Shown: piece after piece, positions 60,855 to 64,000 of the stretch | Layout: the number at the start of each line of letters is the position of its first letter | Position numbering within the stretch: position 1 is the stretch's first letter | Source: Vulcaniibacterium thermophilum | GTDB taxonomy: Bacteria > Pseudomonadota > Gammaproteobacteria > Xanthomonadales > Xanthomonadaceae | NCBI RefSeq assembly: GCF_007923255.1 | Contig: NZ_VOHJ01000010.1 | Span: 1 to 64,000, forward strand | DNA: 64,000 nucleotides | Reading direction: 5' to 3' | Program-made: the position numbers and the translations under genes | Notes under the pieces: model-generated | Told to the model about the DNA's origin: nothing | The model's database searches: none | The model's input: only the letters and a program-made list of their open reading frames with translations

Positions 60855-61715
60855 ATGTCGCGACACTGGATACTGCTGCTCGGTTTCCTCTCGCTGTCCT
60901 GGTTCTGGGCGTCACGCGCCGATGCGGCCCAGGTGTGTCAGGACGTCATGGTCGGCATGTCGCCGGGCGGGAACGGCCTGGCTCCCCATGCGATCTACCA
61001 GACGCAGTGCGCCTGGGTCGCCGGCGCCATCGCGTTCGACGTGCGGACGCGGGTTTACAGCGCCGCCTGGAACCACGCGAGCGCCGACGAGGCGCTGGAC
61101 GCGGCAATCGCACAGTGTGGACGCCACTGCGTCGGCCAGTCGTTCTACACCGACTTCGTGTGGGTTGCGATGGCGGACGACGACAGCGCGTACGGCGTGA
61201 GTTTGAAGAGCGCCGAGGACGCGCTGCGTCAATGCACCTTCAGCGGCGGTCGCGATTGCGCGGTCGTGCTGGGAGGCAGCAGTACCGCAGCGCCGGTCTA
61301 CTGGGGCTTCTCGGCGCTCTCGTACGATCCGGCGACCGGCGCCTCGGGCCGAAGCTTCGAGCGCCGGCGCCGGAGCGTGGCTGTCGCCGAGGCGACCGAG
61401 CGCTGCGGAGCGCCTGGCTGCTGGACGTTCGCTTACCAGGGCGGTTACGCCGCGATCGCGCGCAGCGCCGATGGCCGCCTGTTCGCCGAGTGGACGCCTC
61501 AGAAAAACGTGCTGATCAACGCGGAGCGCAAGGCGCGGAGCGCGTGCAAGCGCGCAACCGGCGACAAAGAGTGCAAGATCGTGATGTCCGCAGGTCCAGA
61601 GGCGGTCGCTGACGACACCGCTCGCTTCATCGAGGAAACCAAGCGTCAACTCGAGCACGAGCTCGAACGCATCGAGCGCGAGCACGGCAAATTTCCCGCC
61701 GACGCGGAACAGTAG
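60855..61715 (+). CDS. Secreted DUF4189-like repeat protein of unknown function
   Basis: A 286-residue protein with a signal peptide (WILLLGFLSLSWFWASRADA). The mature part holds four similar blocks, each a beta region with A or W followed by a helix and a Cys pair: CGRHC, CTFSGGRDC, CGAPGC and CKRATGDKEC. That is the DUF4189 pattern, in which the Cys pairs are probably disulfide-bonded in the periplasm. A charged helix (about residues 255-280, EETKRQLEHELERIEREHGK) ends it. AAGGAGG lies 6 bases before the ATG. Confidence 0.8.
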   Translation: MSRHWILLLGFLSLSWFWASRADAAQVCQDVMVGMSPGGNGLAPHAIYQTQCAWVAGAIAFDVRTRVYSAAWNHASADEALDAAIAQCGRHCVGQSFYTDFVWVAMADDDSAYGVSLKSAEDALRQCTFSGGRDCAVVLGGSSTAAPVYWGFSALSYDPATGASGRSFERRRRSVAVAEATERCGAPGCWTFAYQGGYAAIARSADGRLFAEWTPQKNVLINAERKARSACKRATGDKECKIVMSAGPEAVADDTARFIEETKRQLEHELERIEREHGKFPADAEQ

Positions 61716-61800
61716 GGCTCGTCCCGACGCTCCCATGGGCGCAAGCGGGTGCCGATGCGGCTGAGGGTAGAATGACGGCCCCACCCAAGCCGCCAAGAGC

Positions 61801-62682
61801 ATGACATCGACCCCCGGCGCGCGATTCCGCGAGGCCCTGGCCGCCGAGAAACCTCTGCAGGTGATCGGCGCGATCAACGCCAACCACGCCCTGCTGGCCA
61901 AACGCGCCGGTTATCGCGCGATCTACCTGTCCGGCGGCGGCGTCGCCGCCGGTTCGCTCGGCCTGCCGGATCTCGGCATCAGCACGCTCGAGGACGTGCT
62001 GATCGACGTGCGCCGGATCACCGACGTCTGCGATCTGCCGCTGCTGGTCGACATCGACACCGGCTTCGGCCCGAGCGCGTTCAACATCGAGCGCACGGTG
62101 AAGTCGCTGATCAAGGCCGGCGCGGCGGCCTGCCACATCGAGGACCAGGTCGGCGCCAAGCGCTGCGGCCATCGCCCGGGCAAGGAGATCGTCTCGAAAG
62201 GCGAGATGGTCGACCGCGTCAAGGCCGCGGCCGATGCCAAAACCGATCCGGCGTTCTTCCTGATCGCGCGCACCGACGCCATCGCCGTGGAAGGCGTGGA
62301 CGCGGCGATCGAGCGCGCGCTGGCGTGCGTGGAGGCCGGCGCCGACGGCGTCTTCGCCGAGGCCGCCTACGACCTCGACACCTACCGCCGCTTCGTCGAG
62401 GCGGTGAAGGTGCCGGTGCTCGCCAACATCACCGAATTCGGCAAGACGCCGCTGTTCACCCGCGAGGAGCTCGCTTCGGTGGGCGTGGCGATCCAGCTCT
62501 ACCCGCTGTCCGCATTCCGCGCGATGAACAAGGCGGCCGAGGCGGTGTACACCGCCATCCGCCGCGACGGCCATCAGAAGAACGTGCTCGACCTCATGCA
62601 GACGCGCGAGGAGCTTTACGAGCGCATCGGCTACCACGACTACGAGCGCAAGCTCGACGCGCTGTTCAAGCAGAAGGGCTGA
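61801..62682 (+). CDS. prpB: Methylisocitrate lyase
   Basis: A 293-residue lyase that splits 2-methylisocitrate into pyruvate and succinate in propionate breakdown. The catalytic loop KRCGHRPGK (120-128, Cys122) and the metal site [10 protein letters not shown] (Asp85, Asp87) are intact, and the overall ICL/PEPM pattern ([18 protein letters not shown]) fits PrpB. prpC follows after 39 bases. Confidence 0.97.
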   Translation: MTSTPGARFREALAAEKPLQVIGAINANHALLAKRAGYRAIYLSGGGVAAGSLGLPDLGISTLEDVLIDVRRITDVCDLPLLVDIDTGFGPSAFNIERTVKSLIKAGAAACHIEDQVGAKRCGHRPGKEIVSKGEMVDRVKAAADAKTDPAFFLIARTDAIAVEGVDAAIERALACVEAGADGVFAEAAYDLDTYRRFVEAVKVPVLANITEFGKTPLFTREELASVGVAIQLYPLSAFRAMNKAAEAVYTAIRRDGHQKNVLDLMQTREELYERIGYHDYERKLDALFKQKG

Positions 62683-62721
62683 CGCCGCGCGCGTGCCCGC
62701 CTACCAGAGGAACCGAACGCC

Positions 62722-63873
62722 ATGTCCGAAACCCAGCAGGTGCTTCCGAAGGCCAAGAAGTCCGTCGCGCTCAGCGGCACCGCCGCGGGCAATACCGCGT
62801 TGTGCACGGTCGGCCGCAGCGGCAACGATCTGCACTACCGCGGCTACGACATCAAGGACCTCGCGACCCAGGCGACGTTCGAGGAGGTCGCCCACCTGCT
62901 GGTGCATGGCGTCCTGCCGAACCGCTCGCAGCTCGCCGCGTACAAGACCAAGCTGAAGCGCCTGCGCGGGCTGCCCGCGATCGTGCAGGAGGCGCTGGAG
63001 CTGGTGCCGGCCAACGCGCATCCGATGGACGTGCTGCGCACCGGATGCTCGGTGCTCGGCACCGTGCTGCCGGAGCGCGAGGGCCATCCGGAGGCGGAGG
63101 CGCGCGACATCGCCGACCGCCTGATCGCCAGCTTCGGTTCGATGCTGCTGTACTGGTGGCACTTCACCCGCAACGGCCGCCGGATCGACGTCGAAACCGA
63201 CGACGACAGCGTCGCCGCCCACTTCCTGCACCTGCTGCACGGCGAGCCGCCGTCGCAGCTTCATGCCGATTCGCTCGACAAGTCGCTGATCCTGTACGCC
63301 GAGCACGAATTCAACGCCTCGACGTTCACCGCGCGCGTGATCGCCGGCACCGGCAGCGACCTGCATTCGTGCATCACCGGCGCGATCGGCGCGCTGCGCG
63401 GTCCGAAGCACGGCGGCGCCAACGAGGTGGCGATGGACATCATCGCCCGCTACCGCAGCGCCGACGAGGCGGAGGCCGACATCCGCGCGCGCGTCGAGCG
63501 CAAGGAGATCATCATCGGCTTCGGCCACCCCGTGTACACCGTGGGCGATCCGCGCAACCCGATCATCAAGGAGATCTCGCGCAGGCTCTGCGCGGAGGGC
63601 GGCAACCCGACGCTGTTCGACGTCAGCGAGCGCATCGAGACGCTGATGTGGGACCTCAAGAAGATGTTCCCGAACCTCGACTGGTACAGCGCCTCGGCCT
63701 ATCACATGATGGGCATCCCGACGCCGATGTTCACGCCGCTGTTCGTGATCGCGCGCACCACCGGCTGGAGCGCGCACGTGATCGAGCAGCGCCAGGACGG
63801 CAAGATCATCCGCCCGAGCGCGAACTACATCGGCCCGGAAGACCGCGAGTACGTGCCGATCGATCGACGCTGA
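62722..63873 (+). CDS. prpC: 2-methylcitrate synthase
   Basis: A 383-residue citrate-synthase-family enzyme joining propionyl-CoA and oxaloacetate. [20 protein letters not shown] and the following GGANE carry one catalytic His; [14 protein letters not shown] the second; [20 protein letters not shown] is the typical end. The short N-terminus fits PrpC rather than TCA citrate synthase. It pairs with prpB; acnD and prpF are not next to it. Confidence 0.96.
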   Translation: MSETQQVLPKAKKSVALSGTAAGNTALCTVGRSGNDLHYRGYDIKDLATQATFEEVAHLLVHGVLPNRSQLAAYKTKLKRLRGLPAIVQEALELVPANAHPMDVLRTGCSVLGTVLPEREGHPEAEARDIADRLIASFGSMLLYWWHFTRNGRRIDVETDDDSVAAHFLHLLHGEPPSQLHADSLDKSLILYAEHEFNASTFTARVIAGTGSDLHSCITGAIGALRGPKHGGANEVAMDIIARYRSADEAEADIRARVERKEIIIGFGHPVYTVGDPRNPIIKEISRRLCAEGGNPTLFDVSERIETLMWDLKKMFPNLDWYSASAYHMMGIPTPMFTPLFVIARTTGWSAHVIEQRQDGKIIRPSANYIGPEDREYVPIDRR

Positions 63874-64000
63874 TGCCGCCGCTGGGCCCCGCTTCGCTGG
63901 TCGTGGGCGTCACGCTGGTGGGCGTGGCGCTCGCGGTCGCGGTGCATTACGAGGGCCTCACCGCGCTGGGGCGGCGGTTCGGCACGCGGCGCGAACGGCC
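63873..64000 (+). CDS. Membrane protein, 3' end outside window
   Basis: The first 42 residues of a protein whose start overlaps the prpC stop by one base. One hydrophobic segment (LVVGVTLVGVALAVAVHYEG) and a basic stretch after it indicate an inner membrane protein. The HYEGL ending resembles bacterial ion-channel-like proteins, but the family cannot be set from this fragment. Confidence 0.6.
   Translation, partial: MPPLGPASLVVGVTLVGVALAVAVHYEGLTALGRRFGTRRER

Overview
This is a GC-rich, gene-dense chromosomal segment from a gammaproteobacterium, most likely of the Xanthomonadaceae/Lysobacteraceae (Lysobacter, Luteimonas or Xanthomonas type). The assignment rests on gene order (hemA divergent from a TPR gene, lolB-ispE-tRNA-Gln-prs-rplY-pth-ychF, then tRNA-Tyr-Gly-Thr-tuf-tRNA-Trp-secE-nusG), a close-length relative of the Xanthomonas campestris O-GlcNAc-transferase-like protein, a class II DAHP synthase, and the short intergenic repeats typical of these genomes. 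No sequence search was run, so genus is an inference.

Layout. 1-754: tail of a TlpA-like thioredoxin gene overlapping an acylphosphatase gene. 908-7496 (minus): hemA, prfA, a GNAT/gamma-glutamylcyclotransferase fusion, an OGT-like glycosyltransferase, moaB, an XRE regulator and ppk2, tightly packed and partly translationally coupled. 7568-14653 (plus): TPR protein, lolB, ispE, tRNA-Gln, prs, rplY, pth, ychF. 14726-49461 (plus): the large translation/transcription block: tRNA-Tyr, -Gly, -Thr, tuf copy 1, tRNA-Trp, secE, nusG, rplKA, rplJL, rpoBC, rpsL, rpsG, fusA, tuf copy 2, the S10, spc and alpha operons, rpoA and rplQ. 49569-55759: dsbB, class II DAHP synthase, an MscS-type channel, typA (minus), a small membrane protein and ppiB. 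55815-58311 (minus): three coupled genes for a lipoprotein, an M48 metallopeptidase and a secreted protein. 58424-64000 (plus): aminotransferase, malate dehydrogenase, a DUF4189-like secreted protein, prpB, prpC and the start of a membrane protein.

Most of the window is core housekeeping: ribosomal proteins, RNA polymerase, elongation factors, Sec translocon, tRNAs, early haem and isoprenoid steps, PRPP synthesis and central carbon metabolism (malate, methylcitrate cycle). I see no phage, transposase, toxin-antitoxin, secretion or defence cluster.

The unusual content lies between and at the edges of genes: (i) the ispE reading frame ends inside the tRNA-Gln anticodon loop; (ii) the two tuf genes are base-identical from the start codon through about 100 bases beyond the stop, including the terminator; (iii) several families of small palindromic repeats sit in operon gaps, even inside the ribosomal protein operons, and one forms the C-terminus of pth; (iv) the S10 leader holds a strong terminator-like hairpin downstream of a good promoter; (v) a GNAT-GGCT fusion, a four-repeat DUF4189-like protein and a coupled periplasmic peptidase operon are the least understood protein-coding items.
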